Source: a bacterium UBA1459 (GTDB lineage Bacteria; Pseudomonadota; Alphaproteobacteria; CAJXXZ01; UBA1459). Taken from it: a DNA stretch of 5,187 nucleotides. Made by a program: the position numbers and the translations under genes. Position 1 is the first letter of the stretch. Each line of letters opens with the position of its first letter. Where the stretch lies: the NCBI GenBank assembly GCA_002325765.1, contig DCST01000034.1, forward strand, positions 272 through 5,458. The letters are read 5' to 3'. Shown piece by piece: positions 4,290-5,187 of this stretch. The notes beneath the pieces are model-generated. The model did no database searches. It was not told the DNA's origin and was given only the letters and a program-made list of their open reading frames with translations.

Positions 4290-5187
4290 TTAAATATAAG
4301 TTTCTTTATATATTTTTTCTAATGTAAATATATTATAAAATATAGTATCTTTTTCATTAAATATCATATTTCTTAATTTAATTACCAGTTCTTTAGGTAA
4401 TTTTTCCCAAGCGCCAATATGTGCACCTGAAGAAAAGTATTTTCTGCTTTTATCCTTTAAATTGGCATATTCTGTTCCTAGGCCTAATTTAGTAAATTGT
4501 TCTTCTGGATATATGGATAAATCATCTATTTCTAGAAGTATATTGTTACTATAATCTCTAAATAAACATTTATTCGTATTATCTGCTATCATAGATAAAA
4601 GTTGTTTAGCGTATTTGCGTTTTGTATGATATTTGCTATATAAATTGTGATATTTATTTAATATATCAAAAAATATATTTGGTGATTTGTTAAATTGTGA
4701 TTTGATTTTGCTCCTAAAATGATCATTTTCTAAAAACAATGATAGACATATACAAGAATCCATTAATTCGCCTGCCATCGTAGTATTTTTAAAATTAGTC
4801 TCGCAATATTTCTGTATTTTTTTAAAATCTTCTTGAATAATATTCTTAAATCCAGCTTGTTTTTGTTGTTCAGAGAGTTGTCTGAATAATGGTTTATATC
4901 CTAATAATTTTTCTATTTCATCTCCAATACCTTTTATTACTTGATAAACAGCTTGCTCAAATACTTCAAATTGTTGCTTACATTCTTCTTGTGATAAATT
5001 ATCTATATCTATTTTTTGAGGTTTTGTTGTACTAGGTGAAGGTAAATCCTCTGGATCTTTCTTATCAGGTAGATCTGTGCGATCTTTCTTCTCAGGTGGA
5101 TCTTTAGGATCTTTCTTCTCAGGTGGATCTTTAGGATCTTTCTTCTCAGGTAAATCCTCTGGATTTTTCTTGCCAGGTAGATCTTTA
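4290..5187 (-). CDS. Unknown protein, C-terminal 298 residues, with Lys/Asp/Pro repeat linker (5' end outside window)
   Basis: The frame is open from the window edge (first whole codon at 5186) to TAA at 4292-4290. The ATG at 4778 is internal: codons continue upstream without a stop and carry the tandem repeat, so a start there would cut the protein. Visible residues 1-49 are a repeat of a KKDPKDPPE-type nonapeptide, followed by a short PSPSTTKPQK spacer. The rest is a mainly helical domain: CKQQFEVFEQAVYQVIKGIG and FKNIIQEDFKKIQKYCE, then MDSCICLSLFLENDHF, FNKSPNIFFDILNKYHNLY, and a C-terminus with GLGTEYANLKDKSRKYFSSG and IGAWEKLPKELVIKLR. No catalytic motif or transmembrane helix is recognised in this part; any signal or anchor would lie outside the window. 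The order (low-complexity Pro/Lys linker, then a unique helical body) parallels the 2542-3519 protein. NIFFDILNKY loosely resembles YYFFDIIKNP near the end of the decayed gene at 3527-4263, too weakly to claim homology. Confidence 0.85.
   Translation of the reverse strand, partial: KDLPGKKNPEDLPEKKDPKDPPEKKDPKDPPEKKDRTDLPDKKDPEDLPSPSTTKPQKIDIDNLSQEECKQQFEVFEQAVYQVIKGIGDEIEKLLGYKPLFRQLSEQQKQAGFKNIIQEDFKKIQKYCETNFKNTTMAGELMDSCICLSLFLENDHFRSKIKSQFNKSPNIFFDILNKYHNLYSKYHTKRKYAKQLLSMIADNTNKCLFRDYSNNILLEIDDLSIYPEEQFTKLGLGTEYANLKDKSRKYFSSGAHIGAWEKLPKELVIKLRNMIFNEKDTIFYNIFTLEKIYKETYI
5041..5187. repeat. 27-bp coding tandem repeat, five full units plus a partial one, continuing past the window
   Basis: Full units are 5053-5079, 5080-5106, 5107-5133, 5134-5160 and 5161-5187. 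A 12-base remnant at 5041-5052 equals the second half of the unit at 5134-5160. Units at 5080 and 5107 differ by one base; the outer ones differ more, notably at the end bases (GGTAAATCCTCT versus GGTGGATCTTTA). Each encodes nine residues around (P/E/D)KKDP-x-D-(L/P)-P on the minus strand. Near-identity in the centre with divergence at the edges suggests recent expansion by slippage or unequal recombination. The unit keeps the frame, so copy number can change protein length without disrupting it. Confidence 0.93.

Noticed and set aside
4776..4778. Internal ATG as the start of a 162-residue protein
   Set aside because: The frame continues upstream without a stop to the window edge and contains an in-frame tandem repeat, so the gene is longer and its start is outside the window.
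5041..5187. CRISPR-like repeat array
   Set aside because: The units are directly adjacent with no spacers, keep the reading frame of the gene, and encode a Lys/Asp/Pro peptide repeat.

Overview
This is a very A+T-rich window (roughly three quarters A+T by eye). Every supportable gene lies on the minus strand, so the text below follows the direction of transcription, from high to low coordinates. The coding sequences are dominated by Lys, Asn, Ile and AAA/AAT/ATA codons. They carry homopolymeric A tracts, no Shine-Dalgarno sequence is visible before any start, and decaying gene copies lie between intact ones. TGA acts as a normal stop (it ends the 930-1580 gene) and Trp is TGG, so nothing suggests the Mycoplasma-type code. 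Together this fits a reduced-genome, host-associated bacterium, for example a Rickettsiales-like or similar intracellular lineage. No housekeeping gene is present to place it, so taxonomy is inference only. I recognise no named protein family in the window.

Layout: (1) 5187-4290, the C-terminal 298 codons of an unknown protein that enters the window inside a 27-bp tandem repeat encoding a Lys/Asp/Pro nonapeptide. (2) 4263-3527, a broken gene whose pieces lie in several frames; its first codons and promoter-like sequence match those of the next gene. (3) 3519-2542, an intact orphan protein with a hydrophobic head, a proline-rich linker and a long helical body. (4) 2533-1616, an intact protein with a charged/Pro-rich cytoplasmic tail, one transmembrane helix and a C-terminal domain. 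(5) 1580-930, a second intact copy of that C-terminal domain, without the membrane anchor. (6) 865-189, a third, frameshifted copy of the domain. (7) 140-1, the first 46 codons of another gene of the array, running out of the window.

The region therefore looks like a tightly packed, one-strand array of lineage-specific genes undergoing duplication and decay. Items 4-6 form one paralogous domain family (shared blocks such as VDTPKI and IAS-x-V-x(2)-H). Items 2, 3 and perhaps 7 share a 5' module: a TATAAT-type -10 box ending only 5-6 bases before the ATG, then a similar short N-terminus, then an unrelated body. The spacing implies leaderless mRNAs. Low-complexity Pro/Lys/Asp linkers occur in items 1-4 and in two cases are built of tandem repeats. 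A plausible but unproven reading is a cluster of fast-evolving membrane-associated or secreted host-interaction proteins. No RNA gene, CRISPR array, insertion sequence or convincing intrinsic terminator was seen.
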